Origin: Poriferisodalis sp965208895
GTDB taxonomy: Bacteria; Actinomycetota; Acidimicrobiia; Acidimicrobiales; Poriferisodalaceae
Direction of reading: 5' to 3'
Assembly (NCBI RefSeq): GCF_965208895.1
Contig: NZ_OZ242363.1
Coordinates: 310,001-374,000 of the forward strand
Length of the DNA stretch: 64,000 nucleotides
The notes beneath the pieces are model-generated. The model ran no database searches and had not been told where the DNA came from. It worked only from the letters and a program-made list of their open reading frames with translations. Below, piece by piece: positions 52,215-61,069 of the stretch. The stretch's first letter is position 1. Each line of letters begins with the position of its first letter. A program made the translations under genes and the position numbers.

Positions 52215-53050
52215 GCCAGGCGTCGGCTGCATCGCAGCCGGCCGAGCTGCAAGCCGGCGAGACCGTGCTGATGATCGACAGCCGCCAGCGCCGCTACCTC
52301 GTGACGCTGCGCGAAAGCGGCGAGTTCCATACCCACGCAGGAGTCGTGCAGCACGACGCGATCATCAACTCGCTCGAAGGCTCGAAGTTCCGCACCGGTT
52401 CGGGGGCACGGTTCGTGGCAGTCCGTCCCACGCTCGCCGATCACGTGCTGAAGATGCCGCGCGGGGCGCAGGTGATCTATCCCAAGGACCTCGGCGCGAT
52501 CTTGATGCTGGCCGATGTCCGGGCGGGCATGGAAGTCTTCGAAACCGGCGTGGGCTCGGGCGCACTGTCGGCAACGCTGCTGCGCACGGGTGCGTCGGTC
52601 ACCGGGTACGAGCTGCGGGAGGACTTTGCCAATCGGGCGCTGAGCAACGTCGAGGCCATCGCCGGACCTGGCGCACTCGAGCGCTACGACGTCCAGCTTC
52701 GCGATGCTTACGACGCCGTGGAGGGGCCACGGAATTCGGCCCAGCCGGGCTCCGCAGCCGGGTTGGGGTGCTTCTATGACCGGGCCGTGCTCGACATTCC
52801 CGAGCCGTGGCGCGTCGCGGTACACCTGCCGGGCCGGTTGCGACGCGGCGGGATTGTCGTGGCCTACAACCCGTCGGTGACCCAGGTGCAGCAGTTGCGC
52901 CGCACGCTCTCAGACGGACCTTGGGCCCTGATCGAGACCATCGAAGTGCTGCACCGCAGCTGGCACGTCGAAGGAGCGTCCGTGCGACCCGATCACCGCA
53001 TGATCGCCCACACCGGCTTCTTGACGCACGCTCGATTGATCGAGGCGTGA
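52211..53050 (+). CDS. trmI: tRNA (adenine-N1)-methyltransferase
   Basis: The 279-residue enzyme methylates A58 of tRNA using S-adenosylmethionine. The N-terminal beta-barrel runs to about 75 (VLMIDSRQRRYLVTLRESGE). The SAM site is VFETGVGSGALSATLLR, with YELREDFANRA and the catalytic Asp in YDRAVLDIPEPWR. In actinobacteria this gene is commonly found just upstream of the proteasome genes, as here. GTG 52211 is set by the GTGA overlap. Confidence 0.92.
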   Translation: MSQASAASQPAELQAGETVLMIDSRQRRYLVTLRESGEFHTHAGVVQHDAIINSLEGSKFRTGSGARFVAVRPTLADHVLKMPRGAQVIYPKDLGAILMLADVRAGMEVFETGVGSGALSATLLRTGASVTGYELREDFANRALSNVEAIAGPGALERYDVQLRDAYDAVEGPRNSAQPGSAAGLGCFYDRAVLDIPEPWRVAVHLPGRLRRGGIVVAYNPSVTQVQQLRRTLSDGPWALIETIEVLHRSWHVEGASVRPDHRMIAHTGFLTHARLIEA

Positions 53051-53946
53051 CGGGCCTCGCGGCAACTCCACACATCAGAACCCGAACCCGTGCGCGCAGT
53101 GCGTCGGCCGTGGCGCTGTGCGTGGCGCTGTGCGCGCTGATGCTGGCGTTGACATTGGCCGGCTGCGCGCCCGATCCCGACGATGCCGGACTTGCGGGTC
53201 AGCCCCCAGAGCCCGTCGCGACCATCAATAGTGTTGACGGACCGGTGTGGCTTGGTGCACCGCCGACGGCGGTCACGATCGACAACGAAACGCTCGACGA
53301 GATCTCTCGAGCGGTAGTGCCGCTGCGAGCGAGAGGCTGCGGGCCCGTCTCGAACGGCACGGCGTTTGCCGTCGCCTCGGGATTGCTGATCGGAGCTGCC
53401 CACGTCATCGCAGGGGCATCAGCAGTAGAGATCGATGTCGTCGCGGGCGAGTCCGCAACGGCAGTGTCGTTCCCAGTGGAGGTGGTGGGATTCTCCGAAG
53501 CACGGGATCTCGCCCTGCTCCGCACGGCTGCCCCGGTGCCGCCGCTGGGCGTCGATCGCGGCCGGCTCGGAGCGATCACGGCCGTGCTCGGCTATCCCGC
53601 GGGGGCCTCGCTCGAGGTGTCGCCTGCCCGTATCGAGCACTACGTGTACGCAAGCGGTCTGTGGGGTGACGGCACCCGAAGACGTGTGTATGTACTGGCG
53701 GCCGATGTTCGTGCTGGACAGTCGGGTGGACCTCTTGTCGATCAACAGGGAAGCGTCGTCGGTGTCGCCTTCGCCGCGGTGCCGGGGCTTGCCGATATCG
53801 GCTTCGCGCTCAACCGCGACGAATTGATGGGCTTCCTCGTTTCGTCGGGAGTCGAGGCCCGGATCGACTACCTGGGCCGCACCGTGGTCAGGGCCAAGCC
53901 TGAGGAGCTGCGCGAGGTACCGAACGGAAGGTGTGCGCTGCGTTGA
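53047..53946 (+). CDS. Trypsin-like serine protease, lipoprotein
   Basis: The 299-residue protein has a signal with lipobox LTLAGC and then a trypsin fold. The triad is visible: His in IGAAHVIAG, Asp in EARDLALLRTA and Ser in AGQSGGPLVDQ. This resembles MarP/HtrA-like proteases without a PDZ domain. GTG 53047 overlaps the trmI stop as GTGA. The stop codon lies in a palindromic repeat. Confidence 0.85.
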   Translation: MTGLAATPHIRTRTRARSASAVALCVALCALMLALTLAGCAPDPDDAGLAGQPPEPVATINSVDGPVWLGAPPTAVTIDNETLDEISRAVVPLRARGCGPVSNGTAFAVASGLLIGAAHVIAGASAVEIDVVAGESATAVSFPVEVVGFSEARDLALLRTAAPVPPLGVDRGRLGAITAVLGYPAGASLEVSPARIEHYVYASGLWGDGTRRRVYVLAADVRAGQSGGPLVDQQGSVVGVAFAAVPGLADIGFALNRDELMGFLVSSGVEARIDYLGRTVVRAKPEELREVPNGRCALR

Positions 53947-54066
53947 GGCTTACGCCTCAATCCGCGTTTGATGCTTCAGCGAGGCTCACGCCTCGATCTG
54001 TGCTTGTCGCTTTATTGAGGCTTACGCCTCAATCCGCGTTTGATGCTTCACCGAGGCTTACGCCTC
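53943..54066. repeat. Four GAGGC-N4-GCCTC hairpins between convergent genes
   Basis: Hairpins GAGGCTTACGCCTC or GAGGCTCACGCCTC lie at 53945-53958, 53981-53994, 54017-54030 and 54053-54066, a period of 36 bp. A 36-bp sequence at 53943-53978 is repeated exactly at 54015-54050. The array overlaps the ends of the protease gene (plus) and ferredoxin gene (minus). It may act as a bidirectional terminator or a REP-like element. Confidence 0.85.
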
Positions 54067-54291
54067 AATAAAGATGCACTCCCCGGGGCACTCTTCGGCG
54101 GATTCGATCACGGCGTCGAGCTGGGAGTCGGCGAACTCTGCGAGACCTTCGACGCCACCCGGTTCGGCGAATACCTTGTCGCCTTCCTTCACGTAGGCAA
54201 GACCATCGTCGAGCAGCGTGAAGACATCTGGTGCGATCTCTTCACAGAGCCCGTCACCGGTGCACAGATCCTGATCGATCCAGACCTTCAT
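54058..54291 (-). CDS. Small ferredoxin
   Basis: The 77-residue ferredoxin carries electrons, perhaps to a P450 or other oxygenase. Cys ligands are in DLCTGDGLCEEIAPDVF (Cx5C) and EECPGECIF. This spacing fits a [3Fe-4S] or modified single-cluster ferredoxin, as in mycobacterial types. ATG 54291 has an AGGAAGG sequence upstream. The last codons (EA, stop) fall inside the hairpin repeat, so the gene end has been shaped by it. Confidence 0.88.
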   Translation of the reverse strand: MKVWIDQDLCTGDGLCEEIAPDVFTLLDDGLAYVKEGDKVFAEPGGVEGLAEFADSQLDAVIESAEECPGECIFIEA

Positions 54292-54450
54292 GGTGTAGCG
54301 ACCTTCCTATGGAGCGGCTCGACCGGGGGAACCGAGCCAACTATGAAATCTACCGAATCGGCGCGCTCACTGCACGGCACTGCGGTGCAACGCACCCGCG
54401 GCCGGGCTGCGAACGCGGCCGCGCGTCGCGTCGAGACAACGGTGTCAGGG

Positions 54451-54456
54451 TAGTGT
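54451..54456 (+). promoter_or_regulatory. Possible -10 (TAGTGT) of the proteasome operon
   Basis: TAGTGT at 54451-54456 is 9 nt before ATG 54466 of the ARC gene, implying a leader of only 2-4 nt. No Shine-Dalgarno is visible. Confidence 0.5.
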
Positions 54457-54465
54457 CAGCCGCGC

Positions 54466-56229
54466 ATGGACCAGAGCGACGACGAGCCACGGCGCAGCAA
54501 TGCGGGCGACGCGGGCGAGCTCCGCAGCCGCATGCGCGCGCTCGAAGAAGAGGTCACCTTGCTGCGGCGCAAACTGGCCGACACACCCGCCCGGGTCAGC
54601 ACGCTCGAAGAGCGCCTGCTGGAGGCCAAGGGGCAGCTGTCCGCTGCAGTGTCGCAGAACGAGAAGCTGACTTACACGCTGCGTGAGGCGCGCGAGCACA
54701 TCGCTGCGCTGCGAGAAGAAGTGGACAAGCTGACCCAGCCGCCTTCGGCCTACGGAACGTTCCTGTCCCGCAACGACGACGGCACCGCAGATGTGCATGC
54801 CAGCGGCCGCAAGATGCGCGTCGCCTTGCATCCCGATCTCGCCGGCACCGAGCTCGTCGAGGGCAGCGAAGTGGTACTCAACGAGTCCTACAACATCGTG
54901 CTGGCACGCGGTCCCGAGACCTCGGGCGAGGTGGTCACCCTCAATGAGGTGCTCGAAGACGGATTCCGAGCGCTAGTCACCGGTCGCGCCGACGAGGAAC
55001 GCATCGTGGAACTCGCCGGCGATCTACGGGATCAGCCGCTTCGATCGGGCGACAACCTGCTGCTCGACGTGCGCTCCAACATCGTGCTCGAGCGCCTCCC
55101 GCGACCCGAGGTCGACGATCTGCTGCTCGAAGAAGTTCCCGACGTCACCTACGAGGACATCGGCGGGCTGGACACCCAGATCGAGCTCATCACCGATGCG
55201 GTGGAGCTGCCCTACCTGCACCAGGACCTGTTCCGCACCTACGACCTGCCGGCGCCGAAGGGCATCTTGCTGTACGGCCCGCCCGGGTGCGGCAAGACGC
55301 TGATCGCCAAGGCGGTCGCCAACTCGCTGGCGGCCAAGGTCGGCGAGGTGTCGGGCCAGCAGGGCGCCCGCAGCTTCTTCATCAACATCAAGGGCCCCGA
55401 ACTGCTCAACAAGTATGTGGGCGAGACCGAGCGCCAGATCCGGCGCATCTTCGAGCGGGCGCGCGAGAAGGCCTCCGAAGGCTGGCCGGTGATCGTGTTC
55501 TTCGACGAGATGGAGTCACTGTTCCGCACCCGCGGCAGCGGCATCAGCTCCGACATGGAATCCACCGTGGTGCCGCAGCTACTGGCCGAGATCGACGGAG
55601 TCGAGGGCCTGCGCAACGTCATCGTGATCGGTGCCTCCAACCGCGAAGACCTCATCGATCCCGCGATCCTGCGGCCTGGACGCCTCGACGTGAAAATCAA
55701 GATCAACCGGCCTGACGAGCAGGCGGCACTGTCGATCTTCAGCACCTACCTGACGCCGAAGCTCCCGATCGACCAGATGGAGGTGGCCGATCTGGGCGGG
55801 GGAGACCCCCACAAGGCCGTGCGAGTGATGATCGAGCGCACCGTCGACGAGATGTACCGCCCCGACGACCTCAATCGTTTCTTGGAAGTCACCTACCAGA
55901 ACGGTGACAAGGAAGTGATGTACTTCAAGGACTTCGCGTCGGGAGCGATGATCGAGAACATCGTGCGGCGGGCCAAGAAGAACGCCATCAAGCGTTCGCT
56001 GGCCACCGGCAGCAGCGGCATCCGGTACGACGACCTCATGGGCTCCATCCGCCAGGAGTTCCGCGAGCACGAAGACCTGCCCAACACGACCAATCCCGAC
56101 GACTGGGCCAAGATCTCCGGCAAGAAGGGCGAGCGGATCGTGTTCATCCGCACCCTCGTCGACCCCGACGACAGCGAGGCGCTCGGCGGCCGAGCCATCG
56201 AACGGGTACAGACCAGCCAGTACCTCTAG
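54466..56229 (+). CDS. arc: Proteasomal ATPase ARC/Mpa
   Basis: The 587-residue AAA protein recognises pupylated proteins, unfolds them and feeds the 20S proteasome. A coiled coil at about 20-90 (RMRALEEEVTLLRRKLADTP, ERLLEAKGQL) binds Pup, then come OB domains to about 230. The AAA domain has GPPGCGKT (271-278) and VIVFFDEMES. The C-terminus ends QYL, the motif that docks in the proteasome ring. It begins the proteasome block after a very short leader. Confidence 0.95.
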   Translation: MDQSDDEPRRSNAGDAGELRSRMRALEEEVTLLRRKLADTPARVSTLEERLLEAKGQLSAAVSQNEKLTYTLREAREHIAALREEVDKLTQPPSAYGTFLSRNDDGTADVHASGRKMRVALHPDLAGTELVEGSEVVLNESYNIVLARGPETSGEVVTLNEVLEDGFRALVTGRADEERIVELAGDLRDQPLRSGDNLLLDVRSNIVLERLPRPEVDDLLLEEVPDVTYEDIGGLDTQIELITDAVELPYLHQDLFRTYDLPAPKGILLYGPPGCGKTLIAKAVANSLAAKVGEVSGQQGARSFFINIKGPELLNKYVGETERQIRRIFERAREKASEGWPVIVFFDEMESLFRTRGSGISSDMESTVVPQLLAEIDGVEGLRNVIVIGASNREDLIDPAILRPGRLDVKIKINRPDEQAALSIFSTYLTPKLPIDQMEVADLGGGDPHKAVRVMIERTVDEMYRPDDLNRFLEVTYQNGDKEVMYFKDFASGAMIENIVRRAKKNAIKRSLATGSSGIRYDDLMGSIRQEFREHEDLPNTTNPDDWAKISGKKGERIVFIRTLVDPDDSEALGGRAIERVQTSQYL

Positions 56230-56240
56230 AGTCCGGGGCG

Positions 56241-57749
56241 GTGGCGGTTCACAAGGTCGTTGGCATCGAGACGGAGTTCGGGATTCTCCATCGCTGCAAC
56301 GGCGACTCCAATCCCGTTGCGGCGTCGTCGATGATCATCAACGCCTACGTCAACGGGTTCTTGTGCCAGCGCGTCAGCTGGGACTTCGAGGACGAGCAGC
56401 CGGGCATCGACGCGAGAGGCTTCAACGAGTTCGACGCGCTCGCCCCCGAGATCGAAACGCACCTGGTGAACGCCGTGCTCACCAACGGCGCCCGCTACTA
56501 CGTCGACCACGCGCATCCGGAGCTGTCGACGCCGGAGTGCTCTGACGCACGCCAATGCGTCGTCTATGACCGGGCGGCGGAAGAAATCCTGATCCGCTCC
56601 ATGCAGGCTGCGAACAATCTCTTGCCCGACGACGAAGAGCTGGTGATCCACAAGAACAACAGCGACGGCAAAGGCAACAGCTACGGCTGCCACGAGAACT
56701 ATCTGTTGGACCGTGACGTTCCCTTCGGCAGGATCGTGACGCACATATTGCCGTTCTTCGTGACCCGCCAGATCTTCTGCGGGGCCGGCAAGCTGGGCAA
56801 CGAGGTGCCGATGGTCGACCGCTCGCCGGCGCCGTTCGGAGACCGGCCGTTCCAGATCAGCCAACGCGCCGACTTCTTCGAGGAGGAAGTCGGTCTCGAG
56901 ACGACGCTGAAGCGACCCATCGTCAACACTCGCGACGAGCCGCACGCGGACACACGCAAATACCGGCGCCTGCACGTGATCGTCGGCGACGCCAACATGA
57001 GCGAGGTCCAGACGTACCTGAAGCTCGGCACAACCTCGCTCGTGCTGGCCATGATCGACGACGACTTCGTGTCCGAGCCGCTCACCCCGCTCGTTCCGGT
57101 CGCGGCGCTCCGCCAGGTGAGTTTCGACACCGCCTTGTCGGGACTCATCGAGCTGGTCGACGGCCGCCACATGCGTGCCATCGAGATCCAGTGGGAATAC
57201 CTGGAGCTTGCCCGCAAGTACGCACAGAGCCACGGTCTCGATCCGGTCGGCGGCGACGACATCGGCAACGACATCTTGGACCGCTGGGAAGGCATGCTCA
57301 CCGGGTTGGAATCGGATCCGATGAGCCTCGCGACGCAACTGGACTGGGTCGCCAAGCTGCGTCTGTATGAGGGGTTCGCCGGGCGCCACGACCTCGACTG
57401 GGACGATCCGAAGCTGGCCGCCCTCGACCTGCAGTACCACGACCTGCGCCCGTCCAAGTCGCTGGCGCGGCGCGTGGGCCTCGAGCGCATCACCACCGAC
57501 GACGAGGTGAACGAGGCCGTGTCGGTGCCGCCGCCGACGACACGCGCCTATTTCCGGGGCCGCTGCCTCGAGAAGTTCGGCGAGGAGATCGTGGCCGCCA
57601 ACTGGGACTCGATGGTGTTCGACATCGGGACGGATCCGTTGCGCCGGGTGCCGATGCTCGAACCGCTGCGAGGAACCCGGACCCACGTGGGTAACTTGTT
57701 GGACGAATGCCGCGACGCAGCCGAGTTGCTGCGACGGCTGGGCAACTAG
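56241..57749 (+). CDS. dop: Depupylase/deamidase Dop
   Basis: The 502-residue enzyme removes Pup from proteins and, where needed, deamidates Pup. It belongs to the glutamine-synthetase-like fold with the N-terminal GIETEFGIL motif. The Dop-loop-type segment near residues 45-90 and NNSDGKGNSYGCHENYLL are visible. It starts with GTG 56241, 11 bp after arc. Its relative PafA is encoded later in the block. Confidence 0.93.
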   Translation: MAVHKVVGIETEFGILHRCNGDSNPVAASSMIINAYVNGFLCQRVSWDFEDEQPGIDARGFNEFDALAPEIETHLVNAVLTNGARYYVDHAHPELSTPECSDARQCVVYDRAAEEILIRSMQAANNLLPDDEELVIHKNNSDGKGNSYGCHENYLLDRDVPFGRIVTHILPFFVTRQIFCGAGKLGNEVPMVDRSPAPFGDRPFQISQRADFFEEEVGLETTLKRPIVNTRDEPHADTRKYRRLHVIVGDANMSEVQTYLKLGTTSLVLAMIDDDFVSEPLTPLVPVAALRQVSFDTALSGLIELVDGRHMRAIEIQWEYLELARKYAQSHGLDPVGGDDIGNDILDRWEGMLTGLESDPMSLATQLDWVAKLRLYEGFAGRHDLDWDDPKLAALDLQYHDLRPSKSLARRVGLERITTDDEVNEAVSVPPPTTRAYFRGRCLEKFGEEIVAANWDSMVFDIGTDPLRRVPMLEPLRGTRTHVGNLLDECRDAAELLRRLGN

Positions 57750-57823
57750 CGGGTCCCCTTCAGGCGGCAATCGGAACGCTCACGCATTCGAGACCAGGCA
57801 ACCGAAACCGGAGGAGGCCCGAG

Positions 57824-58015
57824 ATGGCAGAACGCGAGCAGGTGCGACGGTCGGCTCCGAGGGAGACCACCGACACCACACATACCGACACGGCGTCGGA
57901 AGGGGCAACCGAACTGAAAGCCGAACTCGACGATCTTCTCGACGAGATTGACGATGTGCTCGAGACCAACGCCGAAGAGTTCGTGAAGAATTACGTGCAG
58001 AAAGGCGGCGAGTGA
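57824..58015 (+). CDS. pup: Prokaryotic ubiquitin-like protein Pup
   Basis: The 63-residue modifier is intrinsically disordered apart from the ARC-binding helix (ELKAELDDLLDEIDDVLETN). The C-terminus is GGE. This means ligation by PafA does not need prior deamidation, unlike Pup ending in GGQ. ATG 57824 has GGAGGAGG upstream. The stop overlaps prcB as GTGA. Confidence 0.95.
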   Translation: MAEREQVRRSAPRETTDTTHTDTASEGATELKAELDDLLDEIDDVLETNAEEFVKNYVQKGGE

Positions 58016-58866
58016 ACCCCATGCCGTTCTTCGCCCCAGGCGATGATCCCGGGGCGAGTTTTCTCGAACTGCTGCGACGTACAGGCAACGAGCCGTTTGG
58101 CGACCTCGCGCAGGTCGCTGCTGCCGAGGGCGGCCTCGGCTCCCTTGAGGGCTCCCACGCCACCACCGTGCTCGCCGTGCGCAGTTCCGGCGGCGTGGTC
58201 GTAGCGGGGGATCGGCGGGCCACGAGCGGGCATCTCATCAGTCATCGCGATATGCGCAAGGTGTTTCCCGCGGATTCCTACTCGGCCGTCGCCATAGCCG
58301 GTGCGGCGGGCCCAGCGGTGCAGATGGTCCGCCTCTTCCAGCTGCAGCTCGAGTACTACGAGAAGATCGAAGGCAAGCCGCTGAGCTTGGAGGGCAAGGC
58401 GAATCAGCTTGCCGAGATGATCCGGGCGCACCTGCCCCAGGCAATGCTCGGCCTGCCAGTGGTGCCGATCTTCGCCGGCTTCGACCCTGCTGACGGGCGA
58501 GGCAGGCTGTTCCAGTACGACGTGACCGGGGGCCGCTACGAGGAGCAGGACTACGCCACCGCAGGTTCGGGCAGCCTGCACGCGGGAACAGTCCTCAAGC
58601 TCGGGTTCCGCGACGACCTGAGCGAGCCGGACGCTCTGGCCCTCAGCGTGCAGGCGCTGTGGCACGCCGCTGACGAGGACAGCGCCACCGGCGGGCCTGA
58701 CCCGGTGAGGGGCATCTATCCGGTGCTCGCCGCAATCGGCCCCGACGGCTTCCGCCAGCTCGACGATGCGGAATCAGGCGCGGTCTTTGCGGCGCTGCAA
58801 GCTGATCTCGCCAGCGGCGGGAGCGGCGGAGGGTCGTCTGCCCGTACAGGCGAGGTGCCGCGATGA
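58012..58866 (+). CDS. prcB: 20S proteasome beta subunit PrcB
   Basis: The 284-residue catalytic subunit carries a propeptide of about 50 residues. Alignment with known subunits places the mature N-terminal Thr at residue 51 in GSHATTVLAV, so the cleaved bond would be Ala-Thr, while many relatives have Gly-Thr. AGDRRATSGHLI and the GSGSLHAGTVLK segment fit the family. GTG 58012 overlaps the pup stop; ATG 58021 is an alternative. The C-terminal 20 residues are Gly/Ser-rich. Confidence 0.93.
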   Translation: MNPMPFFAPGDDPGASFLELLRRTGNEPFGDLAQVAAAEGGLGSLEGSHATTVLAVRSSGGVVVAGDRRATSGHLISHRDMRKVFPADSYSAVAIAGAAGPAVQMVRLFQLQLEYYEKIEGKPLSLEGKANQLAEMIRAHLPQAMLGLPVVPIFAGFDPADGRGRLFQYDVTGGRYEEQDYATAGSGSLHAGTVLKLGFRDDLSEPDALALSVQALWHAADEDSATGGPDPVRGIYPVLAAIGPDGFRQLDDAESGAVFAALQADLASGGSGGGSSARTGEVPR

Positions 58867-59603
58867 GCATGCCCGGGCTGTATGTCAGCCCTGAGCAGCT
58901 CATGCAGGACCGTGCGGACTACGCCCGCAAGGGAATCGCCCGAGGTCGCTCGCTGGTGACGCTCGAGTACGACGGCGGCATTGCCCTGGTGGCAGAGAAC
59001 AACAGCGCGACCCTGCGCAAGGTGTCGGAGATCTACGACCGGATCGCGTTCGGCGGCGTCGGCCGCTACATCGAGTTCGACCAGCTGCGCGTTGCCGGCG
59101 TCCGTCATGCCGAGTTGAAGGGCTACCAGTACTCACGTTCAGACGTCGAAGCCCGCAGCCTCGCCAACCAGTACGCGCAGATGCTCGGGCAGTTCTTCAC
59201 CCACGAGCTCAAGCCGCTCGAGGTCGAGATCGTGGTCGTCGAGGTCGGCAGCGGCGACGAGGCCAACCAGCTCTACCGGATCCAGTACGACGGGACCGTG
59301 ATGGACGAGGAGACGTACTGCTGCATCGGCGGCGATGCCGATGCAGTGCGCGAGCGAGTCGCTGAGGGCTACGACCCCGAATTCGATGCCGACGCAGCCA
59401 TCGGGCTGGCCCGCGCCGCGCTAGCGGGGCCCGAACGCGAGATCACCGCGCCGGATCTCGAGGTGGCCCTGCTCGAGTCGATTGTTCCCGACACCACGCA
59501 CCGCCGCCGGTGCTTCCGGCGCCTCGACGACGCCGAGGTGGAAGCTGCGCTCGGCGACGACGCTGCAGAACCCGAAGACAGCGCTGATCAGGAAGATTCT
59601 TAG
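58863..59603 (+). CDS. prcA: 20S proteasome alpha subunit PrcA
   Basis: The 246-residue alpha subunit forms the gating rings. The N-terminal gate helix MSMPGLYVSPEQLMQDRADY and RKGIARGRSLVTLEYDGGIALVAEN are characteristic. The C-terminus is acidic. The start overlaps the prcB stop as ATGA, so the two chains are coupled. Confidence 0.93.
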   Translation: MSMPGLYVSPEQLMQDRADYARKGIARGRSLVTLEYDGGIALVAENNSATLRKVSEIYDRIAFGGVGRYIEFDQLRVAGVRHAELKGYQYSRSDVEARSLANQYAQMLGQFFTHELKPLEVEIVVVEVGSGDEANQLYRIQYDGTVMDEETYCCIGGDADAVRERVAEGYDPEFDADAAIGLARAALAGPEREITAPDLEVALLESIVPDTTHRRRCFRRLDDAEVEAALGDDAAEPEDSADQEDS

Positions 59604-59615
59604 GGGCGAAGTACG

Positions 59616-60983
59616 GTGAGCGTCGTGCAGCGGCGCATCATGGGTCTCGAGAACGAGTACGGGGTCACCTGCACGCTGCGGGGGCAACGACGGCTGAGCC
59701 CCGACGAGGTGGCGCGCTACCTGTTCCGCCGGGTGGTCTCGTGGGGGCGGTCGAGCAACGTGTTCCTGGCCAATGGCGCCCGCTTGTATCTCGACGTCGG
59801 CAGCCATCCCGAGTACGCCACTCCTGAGTGCGATTCGGTCTATGACGTGGTGTGCCACGACCGTGCGGGCGAGCGGATCCTCGAGCAGCTCGTCGCCAGC
59901 GCGACCGAGCGGCTGGCCGAAGAAGCCTTCAACGGCACGATCTTCCTGTTCAAGAACAACACCGACTCAGCCGGCAACAGCTATGGCTGCCACGAGAACT
60001 ACCTGACCAGCCGCGCCGACGATTTCTCGAACTACGCCGAAGTGCTGATCCCGTTCTTGGTCACGCGCCAGATTTACGCCGGGGCAGGCAAGGTGCTCAA
60101 CACCGCCAAAGGCGCCCGCTACTGCATCACCCAGCGAGCCGAGCACATCTGGGAAAGCGTGTCGAGCGCAACCACCCGCAGCCGCCCGATCATCAACACC
60201 CGTGACGAGCCCCATGCCGATGCCGAGCGATTTCGCCGCCTGCACGTCATCGTCGGCGACTCGAATATGAGCGAGTACACGTCGTTCCTCAAGATCGGCG
60301 CGGCCGCGCTGATGCTGCGCATGCTCGAAGACCCCGAAGTGGTGCTGCGCGACATGACGCTGGAGAACCCGATCCGTGCGATCCGCGAGATCAGCCACGA
60401 CATCACCTGCCGTCGCAAGGTGCGGCTCGCGAACGGACGCGAGGTCAGCGCTGCGGACATCCAGTCTGAGTACCTCGAACGGGCTCTGCGCTTCGCCGAG
60501 ACCAATGACCTCACCCCCGAGGAGTCGCGTGCGCTGGGCATGTGGGAGCACGCCATGACAGCGATCAACGACGACCCGCTGAAGCTGGACCGGGAGGTGG
60601 ACTGGGTCATCAAGCACAAACTGCTCACGGGCTACGCCGACCGCCATGCGACCGGCTTCGATGACCCCCACATCGCGTTGCTCGACCTGCAATATCACCA
60701 CGTTCACTCGAAGCGGGGTGTCTTCTACCTGATGCAGCGCGCCGGCCACGTGGAGCGGATGCTCGAGGAAGCTGACGTCAGCCGGGCAATCGAGGAAGCG
60801 CCGCAGACGACGAGGGCTCGACTGCGCGGGGCGTTCGTTCGTGAAGCCAAGGCGCGGCGCCGCGACTACACCGTCGACTGGGTACACCTCAAGCTCAACG
60901 ACCAAGCGCAGCGAACCGTGCTGTGCAAGGACCCGTTCCGCTCCCACGACGAGCGGGTCGACAAGCTGATCGAGTCGCTGTGA
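59616..60983 (+). CDS. pafA: Pup-protein ligase PafA
   Basis: The 455-residue ligase joins the C-terminal Glu of Pup to protein lysines with ATP. It shares the glutamine-synthetase-like fold with Dop: IMGLENEYGVTC at the N-terminus, NNTDSAGNSYGCHENYL and INTRDEPHADAERFRRLHVI. It lacks the extra Dop loop, which separates the two. GTG 59616 is the start, 12 bp after prcA. Confidence 0.94.
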   Translation: MSVVQRRIMGLENEYGVTCTLRGQRRLSPDEVARYLFRRVVSWGRSSNVFLANGARLYLDVGSHPEYATPECDSVYDVVCHDRAGERILEQLVASATERLAEEAFNGTIFLFKNNTDSAGNSYGCHENYLTSRADDFSNYAEVLIPFLVTRQIYAGAGKVLNTAKGARYCITQRAEHIWESVSSATTRSRPIINTRDEPHADAERFRRLHVIVGDSNMSEYTSFLKIGAAALMLRMLEDPEVVLRDMTLENPIRAIREISHDITCRRKVRLANGREVSAADIQSEYLERALRFAETNDLTPEESRALGMWEHAMTAINDDPLKLDREVDWVIKHKLLTGYADRHATGFDDPHIALLDLQYHHVHSKRGVFYLMQRAGHVERMLEEADVSRAIEEAPQTTRARLRGAFVREAKARRRDYTVDWVHLKLNDQAQRTVLCKDPFRSHDERVDKLIESL

Positions 60984-61069
60984 TGGGTGCGGTGACACGC
61001 AATGTGACTCTCCGGATTCCGCTGCGGAGCGCCGTCCGGCGCCGACACCCAGCCGGCTGAAGGCGCCAG

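Noticed and set aside
53943..54066. CRISPR array
   Set aside because: The repeats are self-complementary hairpins with a 36-bp period. The sequence between hairpins is itself repeated instead of being unique spacers, and no cas gene is near.
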